Shown piece by piece: positions 27,863 through 36,010 of a DNA stretch of 56,408 nt (its first letter is position 1; each line of letters opens with the position of its first letter). Source of the DNA: QHXQ01 sp038322995. GTDB lineage: Bacteria; Acidobacteriota; Blastocatellia; Pyrinomonadales; Pyrinomonadaceae. The stretch is from assembly GCA_038322995.1 (NCBI GenBank), contig JBBQGM010000019.1:1-56408 (forward strand). The letters are read 5' to 3'. The position numbers and the translations under genes were made by a program. The notes under the pieces are model-generated. The model did not search any database and was not told the origin of the DNA. It worked only from the letters and a program-made list of their open reading frames with translations.

Positions 27863-28795
27863 ATGCGAATTTATACAGGACTATGCTTAACAGCCTTCTT
27901 GTTGCTGGTCTCCGGTTGCGCGCGTAGTGGTAACTACGCGATGAGAAGCGCAGAGGTAGCCACGACCAACACAGCTGCCCCGGCAGCGGGCACAAATCCG
28001 ACAAAGGATCAAGAGGGAGGCTTTCAGAAAGTCTCTCTCGCGCAAGCCGATCAATCGCAAGCCGCGACGGCTGCTATCGAGCGCAAGATCATCCGCAACG
28101 CTGAACTCACTCTCGAAGTCGCCGCGCCTGCCGACGCCCAACGTAAGGCCGCCGCCATCGCCGAAACACACGGCGGGTTCGTCATCACATCCGAAGCGCA
28201 GCAAAGCAACGGCACGGCGCAACCGGCCGAAGTTGTGCAACTCACCTTGCGCGTGCCGGCGGCGCAGTTCGACGCGGCGGTCGGCGAGTTGCGCGGTCTC
28301 GCGAGCCGCGTCCGGCAGGAGAAGACGACGGGGCAGGACGTGACGGAGGAATTCATTGATCTGGACGCGCGTTTGCGCACGCAACGCGCGCTCGAAGCAC
28401 AGTATCTTGAGATTATGAAAGGGGCCACTAGGGTCTCGGACGCGCTGGAAGTGAATCGCCAACTGGCGGAGGTGCGCGGCGTGATTGAACAGGTCGAAGG
28501 CCGCCGTCGCTTTCTCGAAAATCAGGCCGCGCTCTCCACCATCAAGCTGACGCTGCAAACGCCCGCGCCGCTCGTCAGCGCAACAACAGGCGGCTTCTTC
28601 GCCGGTATTAAGCAAGCGCTCGGTGACGGCGTGGACATCGCTGCCACGATCATACTGGCACTCATCCGCATCATCATCGCTTTTGTTCCGGTGCTGCTGT
28701 TCATTGTGTTGCCCATCGTCTTGCTCTGGCGCTTCCTGCGGCGTTTGCGCCGGCCGCGCCCGCTCGTCAACGAACCGCGACCAGAGGCTCATTAA
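27863..28795 (+). CDS. DUF4349 lipoprotein
   Basis: From ATG 27863 (GGAGG six bases upstream) the 310-residue product begins with a lipoprotein signal, LLLVSGCARSG. A DUF4349 domain follows with ERKIIRNAELTLEV, then QLTLRVPAAQFDAAVGEL, and a coiled coil near 165-215. It ends in a hydrophobic segment (about 262-288) and a basic tail. The frame is open 34 codons upstream, where a GTG overlaps the regulator stop, but the lipobox and ribosome site support the later start. It is the first of four small envelope genes after the two-component pair. Function unknown. Confidence 0.85.
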   Translation: MRIYTGLCLTAFLLLVSGCARSGNYAMRSAEVATTNTAAPAAGTNPTKDQEGGFQKVSLAQADQSQAATAAIERKIIRNAELTLEVAAPADAQRKAAAIAETHGGFVITSEAQQSNGTAQPAEVVQLTLRVPAAQFDAAVGELRGLASRVRQEKTTGQDVTEEFIDLDARLRTQRALEAQYLEIMKGATRVSDALEVNRQLAEVRGVIEQVEGRRRFLENQAALSTIKLTLQTPAPLVSATTGGFFAGIKQALGDGVDIAATIILALIRIIIAFVPVLLFIVLPIVLLWRFLRRLRRPRPLVNEPRPEAH

Positions 28796-28801
28796 ATTTC
28801 A

Positions 28802-29374
28802 ATGTCACGATCTTTATCTTCAAGCTCCATGCTTAAACCTATGCGGCGCACAAATCTCTGCTTAACCATTTGCTTGCTGTTCACCGGCATCGCCTGCACG
28901 CGCAACGCGCCGCCCGCACCGGCGAGTACGCCCGCGCCGCCCGTCGCCGCGCCCACGGTTGCTCCGACGCCCATGCCAATCGTCCGCGTCAGTGCCGACG
29001 CGCTTACGCTCAAGGCCGGCGGGAGTGGCGCGGCGCTGGTGCGCGTGCAGATCGCCGACGGCTATCACATCAACGCCAACCCGGCGACCTTCTCGTATCT
29101 GAAAGCGACAGAGCTTGAGGTCACAGCGGCCGCAGGTCTCACGGCCGGCAAGCCCGCGTATCCACCACCGGTCAAGAAGACGTTCAAATTCGCGCCGCAA
29201 CCGCTCGCCGTCTATGAACACGAAGCGACGATCCGCTTGCCGTTGCGCGCGAGCGCGGGCGTGGCGCAGGGCGCGCGAAACTTACACGCGCGCGTGCAGG
29301 TGCAGGCGTGCGACGAAGAAAAGTGTTTCCCGCCAACGACGGTCGAGACCGACATTCCCGTCACCATCAACTAA
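28802..29374 (+). CDS. Lipoprotein resembling the N-terminal domain of DsbD
   Basis: The 190-residue protein has a lipoprotein signal (LLFTGIACTRN) and a Pro/Ala-rich linker. An Ig-like domain follows with YHINANPATFSYLKATELEV near 99-118 and a final VQACDEEKCFPP. The C-x4-C pair near the end is the redox pair of the DsbD alpha domain, which passes electrons to periplasmic disulfide proteins. The DsbD membrane and thioredoxin domains are absent, so a full pathway is not shown. The start is uncertain: ATG 28802, 28829 and 28841 are all in frame and none has a good ribosome site. Confidence 0.72.
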   Translation: MSRSLSSSSMLKPMRRTNLCLTICLLFTGIACTRNAPPAPASTPAPPVAAPTVAPTPMPIVRVSADALTLKAGGSGAALVRVQIADGYHINANPATFSYLKATELEVTAAAGLTAGKPAYPPPVKKTFKFAPQPLAVYEHEATIRLPLRASAGVAQGARNLHARVQVQACDEEKCFPPTTVETDIPVTIN

Positions 29375-29378
29375 ACCA

Positions 29379-29651
29379 GTGCGCGAGCCACAGCTTGACG
29401 ATGCCGTGCAAACGCCGAACACTTACACGCTATTCGGCGTGAAGCGCCTCTGGCTGATTGCGGCCGCCGTGTGCGTCATCGGCGCGGCCTTGTTGGGCTG
29501 GCGTGGTCATCTCGATGCCACGTTCGTCACCGCCACGCTCGGCGCGCTCGCGTGGTTTCTCGATCTGCGCAACTTGCTGCGCGCACGCAGCATCGAATCG
29601 GGCGCAGATGAAGCTGAAGAATTAGAGATTGAAGAGCCGGATGAGCAATAA
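29379..29651 (+). CDS. Small membrane protein with two predicted helices
   Basis: The product is 90 residues from GTG 29379, five bases after the preceding stop. It has hydrophobic segments at about 23-40 and 50-64 (LWLIAAAVCVIGAALLGW, then FVTATLGALAWFLDL) and an acidic tail rich in Glu (ADEAEELEIEEPDEQ). The same frame is open to 29115, but that upstream part is arginine-rich antifamily sequence overlapping the DsbD-like gene. The stop overlaps the start of the next gene (ATG 29641), suggesting coupling. Function unknown. Confidence 0.6.
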   Translation: MREPQLDDAVQTPNTYTLFGVKRLWLIAAAVCVIGAALLGWRGHLDATFVTATLGALAWFLDLRNLLRARSIESGADEAEELEIEEPDEQ

Positions 29652-30219
29652 AAAACTTTCTTTACGTTCCGCGCGCCCGTTTGCCGTCACGCTTGTTTGC
29701 TTAATCACCTGTTCGCTTAGCACAGTCGCTGCCCGGCCGGCATCGGCCGAAGACGATGTGCGCAACGCGGTCACGCAGGCGTTTCAACATCTGCGCGCGG
29801 GCCAGTATGACGCGCTCTACGAAGCGTTGCCGACCGCCTCGCAACGGCGCTTGCCGCGTGCGCGCTTTGTGCAAGGACTGGGCCGCACGCGCAATTTGTA
29901 CGAACTTGATCGGTTGGAACTCGGCGGTGTCCACGTCGCGGGCGAACTGGCGGTAGTTGATACCGTGATCTACGCACACGCGCATGCGCCTATGGAAGGC
30001 GAGGGCAAGATCGTCGCACGCCAGTATCTCGTGCGCGAGGACGGCCGCTGGCGCGTCACGACCGGCGACCGCGCCGCGATCAGTCCCCTGCTTGCGGCCC
30101 ATCCCACATTTGCGAAACAGTATCCGCCCACCTCCCCGCGTATCTACCTCAAACGCGACGGCCGCTGGCTGGAGATGAACACTCTGCTCAAAGGCGCACG
30201 CCGGCAAACGAAGAAGTAG
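29641..30219 (+). CDS. Secreted NTF2/SnoaL-like hypothetical protein
   Basis: From ATG 29641 the protein has 192 residues. A signal peptide ends near ARPASAE. A small alpha/beta domain follows with VTQAFQHLRAGQYDALYEAL and a closing strand ARQYLVREDGRWRVTTGDR. The pattern of an initial helix pair plus strands ending in W-R-V resembles NTF2-like (SnoaL/DUF4440) folds, but no catalytic residues can be assigned. It overlaps the preceding gene by eleven bases and is followed by a strong terminator. Confidence 0.68.
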   Translation: MSNKKLSLRSARPFAVTLVCLITCSLSTVAARPASAEDDVRNAVTQAFQHLRAGQYDALYEALPTASQRRLPRARFVQGLGRTRNLYELDRLELGGVHVAGELAVVDTVIYAHAHAPMEGEGKIVARQYLVREDGRWRVTTGDRAAISPLLAAHPTFAKQYPPTSPRIYLKRDGRWLEMNTLLKGARRQTKK

Positions 30220-30245
30220 CGCGACGCAATCGAGCGCCCACGCAC

Positions 30246-30290
30246 AGACAGCAAAAGAGCGGGCCAAAGTGGCCCGCTCTTTTGCTGTCT
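30246..30290. terminator. Bidirectional terminator, 21-base stem
   Basis: The arms 30246-30266 and 30270-30290 are perfect complements with a three-base loop; the stem contains AAAAG/CTTTT, giving T-runs in both directions. It closes the plus-strand gene group ending at 30219 and the minus-strand tRNA gene ending at 30300. Confidence 0.9.
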
Positions 30291-30298
30291 AAATTATC

Positions 30299-30373
<75 letters not shown>

Positions 30374-30387
30374 TCGAGTCGAGAGCC

Positions 30388-30416
30388 ATTCTAGGTGGCC
30401 TTACACCCACTGTCAA
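30388..30416 (-). promoter_or_regulatory. Promoter of tRNA-Pro
   Basis: On the minus strand a perfect -35 TTGACA (complement of 30411-30416) and -10 TAGAAT (complement of 30388-30393) are separated by 17 bases, ending about 15 bases before the tRNA 5' end. Confidence 0.8.
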
Positions 30417-30419
30417 ACC

Positions 30420-31076
30420 TCAGACCGGATCGGCCGCTTTCGCCGCCTCGCCGGTGCGGGCGTGTTTGATGTGTCGCCAGACCCACCAGCCGGCGGTGAA
30501 CAGGAGGATGAGACCGATCAGGAAGTCGAAGCGATGAAACCAAGCTTTGAGCGTCTCGTTCTTGTCCCATTGCGCGCCGAGTAGTTGGCCGACGTAAGCC
30601 AGCCCCAGACACCACGGCAGCGAACCGAGGAACGTGTATGTGATGAAGCGTGGCACGTTCATGCGCGCCACGCCCGCCGGGAACGCGATGAAGGTGCGCA
30701 CGACCGGCAGCAGCCGACTTCCGAACACGATGACCTCGCCATATCGCGCGAACCAACGATCAGCCAGATCAAGATCATGCGTCGAGACCAACACATACTT
30801 CCCGTACTTTTCGATCAATGGTCGCCCGCCATACATCCCCACCCAATACGCCACCATCGAGCCAAGCACACAACCAACCGCGCCCGCCACCGCCACGAGC
30901 CACAGGTTGAATCGGCCCGTGTAAACCAGATAACCGGAGAACGGCATGATCACTTCCGACGGCAACGGGATGCACGCCGATTCAATCGCCATCAATAACA
31001 CAACGCCGCCGTATCCCAGCGTCGAGATGACGGCGACGATGAAACCCGAAAGTATTTCGATAATTTTAGCGATCAA
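30420..31076 (-). CDS. DedA-family membrane protein
   Basis: This 218-residue membrane protein carries the DedA core: ESACIPLPSEVIMPFSGYLV at about 32-51 and FGSRLLPVVRTFIAFPAG at about 119-136 with the conserved arginine. About five hydrophobic segments are present. DedA proteins flip undecaprenyl phosphate or phospholipids across the inner membrane. The start is TTG 31074-31076, with GGAG six bases upstream and no competing ATG before the first membrane helix. It precedes the tRNA-Pro promoter by four bases. Confidence 0.9.
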   Translation of the reverse strand: MIAKIIEILSGFIVAVISTLGYGGVVLLMAIESACIPLPSEVIMPFSGYLVYTGRFNLWLVAVAGAVGCVLGSMVAYWVGMYGGRPLIEKYGKYVLVSTHDLDLADRWFARYGEVIVFGSRLLPVVRTFIAFPAGVARMNVPRFITYTFLGSLPWCLGLAYVGQLLGAQWDKNETLKAWFHRFDFLIGLILLFTAGWWVWRHIKHARTGEAAKAADPV

Positions 31077-31090
31077 TGTTTACTCCAAAG

Positions 31091-31161
31091 GAGAGGTCAG
31101 AGGTCGATGCTCAGTGAATGAAGTTTTTACTGATCTCTAGCTCCTGGCCTCTAATCTCTAT
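31091..31161. repeat. Heptad inverted repeat 4 (GAGGTCA type)
   Basis: The left arm 31091-31115 has GAGGTCA units. The right arm 31129-31161 has the imperfect complement (TGATCTC, TAGCTCC, TGGCCTC, TAATCTC) in seven-base phase. It fills the gap between pcm and the DedA gene and ends two bases before the pcm stop. It uses the same unit as element 3. Confidence 0.7.
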
Positions 31162-31162
31162 C

Positions 31163-31843
31163 TTATGCCTGCCAGCCGTAACGGCCGATGAGCGGGACGA
31201 AGGCGCACGCGCCGTGGTCTTGTTCTTCATAGCTCTCGTCGCTGCGAATGACGCGCATCAAACGTTGCGCTTCGCGCGTCGCGCCGATGGGGATGACCAG
31301 TCGCCCCCCAACTTTAAGTTGGGCCAGTAATGGCTGCGGAATCTCCGGCCCGCCGGCCGCCGCGAGGATCGCGTCGTAAGGCGCGTGCGCCTCCCAGCCG
31401 AGTGTGCCGTCGAAGCATTTGACGGTCGCGTTGTAAATATTCAACTGGCGGATGCGCGCCTGCGCTGCGCGCGCCAACTCGCCGATGCGCTCAATGGCGT
31501 AGACCTGCGCCGCAAGCCGCGCCAGCACCGCTGTTTGATAACCGGAGCCGGCCCCGATTTCCAGCACCTTGCTGCGCTCGTCCAACTCCAACAACTCGCT
31601 CATGCGCGCGACGATGTAAGGCTGCGAGATCGTCTGATTCGCCGAGATGGGCAGCGCATGGTCATCATAAGCACGGCCCTGCAACGCTTCGGGCACGAAC
31701 AAATGGCGCGGCACTTCGCTCATCACGCGCCGCACGCGCTCGTCGCGGATGCCATAGTGGTCGCGCAGCCGCTCGACCATCCGCTCACGTTGTAAGCGAT
31801 AGGCCGAAGCCGGCCCTGTCGGTACCTGTGAAGCGAAAGGCAA
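31163..31843 (-). CDS. pcm: Protein-L-isoaspartate O-methyltransferase
   Basis: Pcm methylates isoaspartyl residues in aged proteins using SAM. The 226 residues show the SAM-binding motif VLEIGAGSGYQTAVLA near 93-108. The upstream substrate loop ALPISANQTISQPYIVA lies near 63-79, with AILAAAGGPEIPQPLL and GGRLVIPIG further on. The start is TTG 31841-31843, with GGGAG rather far upstream; ATG 31780 would remove a helix normally present in the family. It lies 35 bases after surE, the neighbour it has in many bacteria. Confidence 0.94.
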   Translation of the reverse strand: MPFASQVPTGPASAYRLQRERMVERLRDHYGIRDERVRRVMSEVPRHLFVPEALQGRAYDDHALPISANQTISQPYIVARMSELLELDERSKVLEIGAGSGYQTAVLARLAAQVYAIERIGELARAAQARIRQLNIYNATVKCFDGTLGWEAHAPYDAILAAAGGPEIPQPLLAQLKVGGRLVIPIGATREAQRLMRVIRSDESYEEQDHGACAFVPLIGRYGWQA

Positions 31844-31878
31844 AAGCTAACGACTCCCGTTGGCTGCGCTGTCGTGCC

Positions 31879-32670
31879 TCAGACTTGCTCGACCGGCTCG
31901 TTGGCAGTTGCGCGGGCCGGCACAGGCGCGTCGGCTGTATTCCAGTCGGCGAGCGCGGCCAACTCCTGATAGTGCGTCATGTCGCTGCGCATCGGCGTGA
32001 CCGAGACGAAGCCGTGGCGCACGGCGTAGAAATCCGTGTCCTCGGCGCAGTCGCCGTCAAAATACTCTTCGCCAATCCAGTAGTAAGCTTTGCCGCGCGG
32101 GTCGATGTGTTCGCTGATGATCGGGCGCGCGTTCTTCACGCCCTGCCGCGTGACGCGCACGCCTTTGACCGCGCCCGGCGGCAAATTGATGTTGAGCAGC
32201 GTCCCTTCCGGCAAGCCTTCTTGCCCGACCCGCCGCACCACTTCGGCGGCGAACGCGGCGGCATACGTGAAGTCGAACCGCTCGCGTGTGACCAGACTGA
32301 ACGCGATGCCCGGCACGCCGAAGATCGTCGCTTCGAGCGCGCCCGCCACAGTGCCCGAATAGGTCGCATCGTCGCCGAGGTTGCCGCCGTGATTGATGCC
32401 GGAGACGCAGATGTCGGGGCGCGCTTCCGCCGGCAGAATCTTGTGCAACGCGAGCGTCACGCAATCGGTCGGCGTGCCGTCCACCGTCCAATGGCGCTCG
32501 TCGATTTGGCGTATGCGCAAAGGGCGCGCGAGCGTCAGACTGTGCGACGCGCCGCTCATCTCCGAAGCGGGCGCGACCACGTACACGTCACCGATTTCTT
32601 TGAGCGCTGTTTCGACCTGGGCGAGACCGTTGGAATGAATCCCGTCGTCGTTCGTTAAAAGTATTCGCAT
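31879..32670 (-). CDS. surE: 5'-nucleotidase SurE
   Basis: SurE removes phosphate from nucleoside monophosphates and is linked to stress survival. The 263-residue protein begins MRILLTNDDGIHSNGL, where the two aspartates bind the metal. It has GASHSLTLARPLR, a phosphate-binding SGINHGGNLGDDATYSGTV near 97-115, and VTPMRSDMTHY near the end. I start at the ATG of MRILLTNDDGI (32668-32670); the open frame begins five codons earlier at TTG. surE-pcm is a common pair. Confidence 0.96.
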   Translation of the reverse strand: MRILLTNDDGIHSNGLAQVETALKEIGDVYVVAPASEMSGASHSLTLARPLRIRQIDERHWTVDGTPTDCVTLALHKILPAEARPDICVSGINHGGNLGDDATYSGTVAGALEATIFGVPGIAFSLVTRERFDFTYAAAFAAEVVRRVGQEGLPEGTLLNINLPPGAVKGVRVTRQGVKNARPIISEHIDPRGKAYYWIGEEYFDGDCAEDTDFYAVRHGFVSVTPMRSDMTHYQELAALADWNTADAPVPARATANEPVEQV

Positions 32671-32745
32671 GATGAAAGAGAGCAACCGTTGAGCATTACA
32701 CCGTAAAGCACTGAATTATTCAAGCGGGGCATTGGCGAGACGTGC

Positions 32746-32783
32746 AAAGCCCCGCGCGCGTCTTAGAGACGGCGCGAGGCTTT
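32746..32783 (-). terminator. Terminator hairpin after the radical SAM gene
   Basis: The arms 32746-32757 (aaagccccgcgc) and 32772-32783 pair with one wobble position, about 25 bases after the gene's stop codon on the minus strand. The stem ends in GGGGCTTTG, giving a short T-run. Confidence 0.55.
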
Positions 32784-32809
32784 TGTCGCGTTGACGAACC
32801 GTGTGCTGC

Positions 32810-34861
32810 TTACGCCGAAGCGGCTGTAGTCTCGTTCTTCGTGCGGCTCAGACCTTTGATCTGCACCGGCTTGTTCTGCTCCACCTCAGCCGCGCCGAGA
32901 TTCTGCTTGAGCACCATCTCCTGATACAGCTTGCGCATCATCGACGCTTCTTCCGCCGCCGTCTTCGGCCCGGCCATCTCCGGCCGGTTCGGGCGCTGCA
33001 AGTCGGTGTCGTTCAGATTGAGATTGACGGGTGACGGATAGTCGAGGCTTACATCCTTGCCCTTGGCAAAGATTTCGTGCCGCCCGTGTTCCTGATACCA
33101 CTTGGCGACGGTTGCGTTCTGGTGCATCTGCTCGATGATGTTGCGCCAGCCGATGCCTGTGTTGTAAGCGCAGAACGAAATCTCACCTTCCTGCGTGCCG
33201 TAAGGGATGATGCACATCTCTGTGCGGCGGAAGTCGTAGTTGAACAAATCCTGGAACCACATGCCCGCGATAAAGAGGAAGTTCCAACGGTCGGCGCGGC
33301 GCGCTTCGATGTCCGTCTGCGTGCGTTTGCCGTCTACGCGCCCGTAGTTCTTGCCCGTCAGACCAAACGACTTGTCGAACTTCTTGAACAGCTCGTAGAG
33401 CGAGAAATGCGTCGGTGACTTGTACGGGTTGTAGTGCTTCAAGAGCGTCAAGCCCATCATCATGTTGGACGACCATTTGCCGCGCCCCGCGTCCGTGATG
33501 CGCTGCATGTCTTTGACGAGGCCCGGAATGTTTAGAAACTCCGGCACGGGCCGCATCTCTTTCGTCTCTTTGTCGATCATCACGGCCGTGCCCACGCCAC
33601 AGTTCGGATGGCAACCGCAGGAGACTTGGCCCCATTCGGCATCAGGCCCGTGCGCGAGGTCGGCGAAATCGGCGAACGCGCCCATCAACGAGAGCGGGAA
33701 CCAATCGCGCGTCGGCTCGGTGATGCCGACTTGATCCTTCACGTCGCGCGCCAGATGCGACAAGGTGTAGCGTTGCGCCATACGCCGGTCGTCCGTGATC
33801 TCTTCGTCGCGGCCCGTGAACGAGACCGGCTGGAACGAGATGAACGCAACCTTCTTCGGATTCTCCAACGCAAAGCGGATGACCGCGCCAACCTGATCGT
33901 TGTTGATGTTGTTGACCAGCGTCGTCACCAACACGATCTCGACGCCTGCCTCGTGCAGGTTATCAATCGCGCGCAGCTTCACATCGAACAAGTTGCCGAC
34001 CTGCCGGTGCGAGTTCGCGTCGTTGCCGATGCCGTCGAATTGCAGATAAGCGTAACGCAAACCCGCTTCGGCCGACTCACGGCAGAAATCTTTCGACTTA
34101 GCAAACTCAATGCCGTTCGTCGCGCACTGCACGGAGTTGTAACCGACCTTGCGCGAGTAGCGAATCGAATCGAGGAAGTACGGCGAGATCGTCGGCTCAC
34201 CACCGGAGAACTGCACGGACATCTGCCGGCGCGGCTTGATCGAGATAGCCTTATCGAGAATGTCTTTGATGTCCTCGAAGCTCAACTCGTGGACAAAGCC
34301 GACCTGATTCGCGTCCATAAAGCACGGGTCACACATCATGTTGCAGCGATTCGTCAGATCGATAGTCAGCACAGACCCGCGCCCGTACTTAATCGTGCTC
34401 GAACCATGATTGTGCAACTTCTCGTCGTTGTGCGCCTGTATGTCGCGCCCCGGGAACATCTTCTCGATGTGCGCCAGAAACTTCGAGTCAATCGCCATTA
34501 TGTCCTCGAAGTGGCCGTGGACGGCGCAATCCTTGATCATCCAGATTTCGCCGTCGCGCTCGATGATCGTGGCCTTGATCTCGCCGACCTTCTCATCAAT
34601 CAACTCGGTCGGATCAATCACCGGCGCGCTCAGAATGCGCTGCCGTGCTTCGATGACGCACTTCGGACAGAGCGAATCAGTCGTGCGCGGGAAACCAAGC
34701 GGCGGCTTCGACTTCTGCCATGACTTCAGCAGCGGCTTGTCCGACCATTTCGGCGTAAACGACTCGCCCGGCCGGTATTGATTAAAAAACTGTACGGTGC
34801 TAAACAAACCACGCGCGGCGAGGGCAACACCCTTCTCGACGTGTTTAATGGGGCGCATCAT
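32810..34861 (-). CDS. Radical SAM enzyme of the tetraether/membrane-spanning lipid synthase type
   Basis: The 683 residues have an N-terminal CPKC pair (C65, C68) in TDSLCPKCV, followed by IWMIKDCAVHGHFED, which resembles the zinc/rubredoxin-like entry of the Tes (MJ0619) family. The radical SAM cluster is C173-x3-C177-x2-C180 (CNMMCDPC), with the SAM-binding GGEPT at 220-224. Extra conserved cysteines follow in SCGCHPNCG. Relatives join two lipid tails to make archaeal tetraethers, or iso-diabolic acid in acidobacteria. I infer the latter from sequence pattern and phylum. The gene is monocistronic with a terminator. An A/G-rich ribosome site precedes two adjacent ATGs (34861 and 34858). Confidence 0.72.
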   Translation of the reverse strand: MMRPIKHVEKGVALAARGLFSTVQFFNQYRPGESFTPKWSDKPLLKSWQKSKPPLGFPRTTDSLCPKCVIEARQRILSAPVIDPTELIDEKVGEIKATIIERDGEIWMIKDCAVHGHFEDIMAIDSKFLAHIEKMFPGRDIQAHNDEKLHNHGSSTIKYGRGSVLTIDLTNRCNMMCDPCFMDANQVGFVHELSFEDIKDILDKAISIKPRRQMSVQFSGGEPTISPYFLDSIRYSRKVGYNSVQCATNGIEFAKSKDFCRESAEAGLRYAYLQFDGIGNDANSHRQVGNLFDVKLRAIDNLHEAGVEIVLVTTLVNNINNDQVGAVIRFALENPKKVAFISFQPVSFTGRDEEITDDRRMAQRYTLSHLARDVKDQVGITEPTRDWFPLSLMGAFADFADLAHGPDAEWGQVSCGCHPNCGVGTAVMIDKETKEMRPVPEFLNIPGLVKDMQRITDAGRGKWSSNMMMGLTLLKHYNPYKSPTHFSLYELFKKFDKSFGLTGKNYGRVDGKRTQTDIEARRADRWNFLFIAGMWFQDLFNYDFRRTEMCIIPYGTQEGEISFCAYNTGIGWRNIIEQMHQNATVAKWYQEHGRHEIFAKGKDVSLDYPSPVNLNLNDTDLQRPNRPEMAGPKTAAEEASMMRKLYQEMVLKQNLGAAEVEQNKPVQIKGLSRTKNETTAASA

Positions 34862-35182
34862 CTTCTTCTTTTTCCTTTTCTACAGAAACGAAACGAATTT
34901 ATCAGCTTCAGACCCTTACGAGTGGGACTATGCGTTGGAACGACCAGAGGAATGGTCAATCAACTTGCTTGAGCAATGATCATGCCAACACTAATTTTGA
35001 AAGCTAAATGAGGAAATACTGTGGTTTACGTACAGACTGACCAATTCCAACTCTAGTCTAGCTCAGCAGCCGCGCGCCCCATTTTAACCCACAAAAAAAC
35101 TACAAGCGCAGTCATGAGGCATATCGACTCAAGCAGCGCCCTGCACCTATAGCTGCCGTAGCTGTATGACCCTCTACTAACT
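34862..35182. other. Intergenic region, possible coding remnant
   Basis: The 321 bases precede the radical SAM gene and follow hisN. A plus-strand frame ending at 34977-34979 has a tail DPYEWDYALERPEEWSINLL that looks protein-like, but no start or body is present. The rest (34980-35182) holds no recognised signal and no clear terminator for the his operon. Confidence 0.3.
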
Positions 35183-36010
35183 TCAGCCGCTCGCCGAACC
35201 CGCATGTTTATTGATAATCCGCAAAACTTCCGCGTAGAGCGCGCCGTTGGTCGAGATGGCGTTGCCGCCGTGAATAGTCCGTTGCCCTATCCAATCTGTG
35301 AACGTGCCCCCGGCTTCTTCAACGATAGGCAAAAGCGGCGCGCAATCCCAGACGTTCATCACAGGATCGAGCATGCACTCGGCCCGCCCTGTTGCCACGA
35401 GCAAGTGGCCGTAGCAATCGCCCCACGTGCGGCGCGCGGCAAAGCGCCGCTGCAATTCTTCCGTCGCCGCGCCGAAACCATAACGCGCACACGTGCCAAA
35501 ATCAGTTGACAGTAACAGCGCATCATCCATCGTCGCCGTGGCCGACACATGCGCGCGTTCATCATTCAAGTAGCAGCCCTGCCCGCGCGCGGCTTTGACC
35601 AACTCACCCAACGCCGGCATGTTGACGACGCCCACCAGCGGCTCGTCCGCGATCTCCAGACCGAGCAAGACACCATAGAACGGGACACCGTGGACGAACG
35701 AGTACGTGCCATCAATCGGATCGATGATCCAGCGGCGGTCAGACTTCCCTGCCTGCGCGCCCTCCTCTTCACCGAGTATGGCATCGTCGGGAAAACGCCG
35801 CGCGATCTCGGCGCGCAAAAACTTTTCCGCTTCACGATCAGCCGCGGTCACAAATGAGCCGTCAGCTTTACGCTCCGGCGTCAACGCGCGGCGAAAGTAA
35901 TGCAAGGTAATCTCGCCTGCCCCACGCGCCAACTCGGCCGCGAACGCCATCAGTTCACGTAACTCCGCACCGTCCGTCGGTGTGCGTTCTGCTGCGCCGC
36001 TATCGCTCAT
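35183..36010 (-). CDS. hisN: Histidinol-phosphatase, inositol monophosphatase family
   Basis: HisN removes phosphate from histidinol phosphate, the eighth step of histidine synthesis. The 275-residue protein has the metal-site motifs GEEEGAQ (about 80-86) and WIIDPIDGTYSFVHG (about 94-108), plus the late VWDCAPLLPIVEEAGG (about 220-235) of the IMPase family. It is the last gene of the his operon, and its ATG overlaps the hisIE stop by four bases. Its position is the main reason to call it HisN rather than a general IMPase. It fills the role that HisB lacks, since hisB here is the dehydratase only. Confidence 0.9.
   Translation of the reverse strand: MSDSGAAERTPTDGAELRELMAFAAELARGAGEITLHYFRRALTPERKADGSFVTAADREAEKFLRAEIARRFPDDAILGEEEGAQAGKSDRRWIIDPIDGTYSFVHGVPFYGVLLGLEIADEPLVGVVNMPALGELVKAARGQGCYLNDERAHVSATATMDDALLLSTDFGTCARYGFGAATEELQRRFAARRTWGDCYGHLLVATGRAECMLDPVMNVWDCAPLLPIVEEAGGTFTDWIGQRTIHGGNAISTNGALYAEVLRIINKHAGSASG

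Noticed and set aside
29115..29378. Longer N-terminus for the small two-helix protein
   Set aside because: That part is an Arg/Ser-rich shadow of the DsbD-like gene; GTG 29379 right after the preceding stop is more natural.
33608..34723. 371-residue plus-strand frame opposite the radical SAM gene
   Set aside because: Arg/Asp/Val-rich shadow of a well-supported gene, with no start signal or family resemblance.
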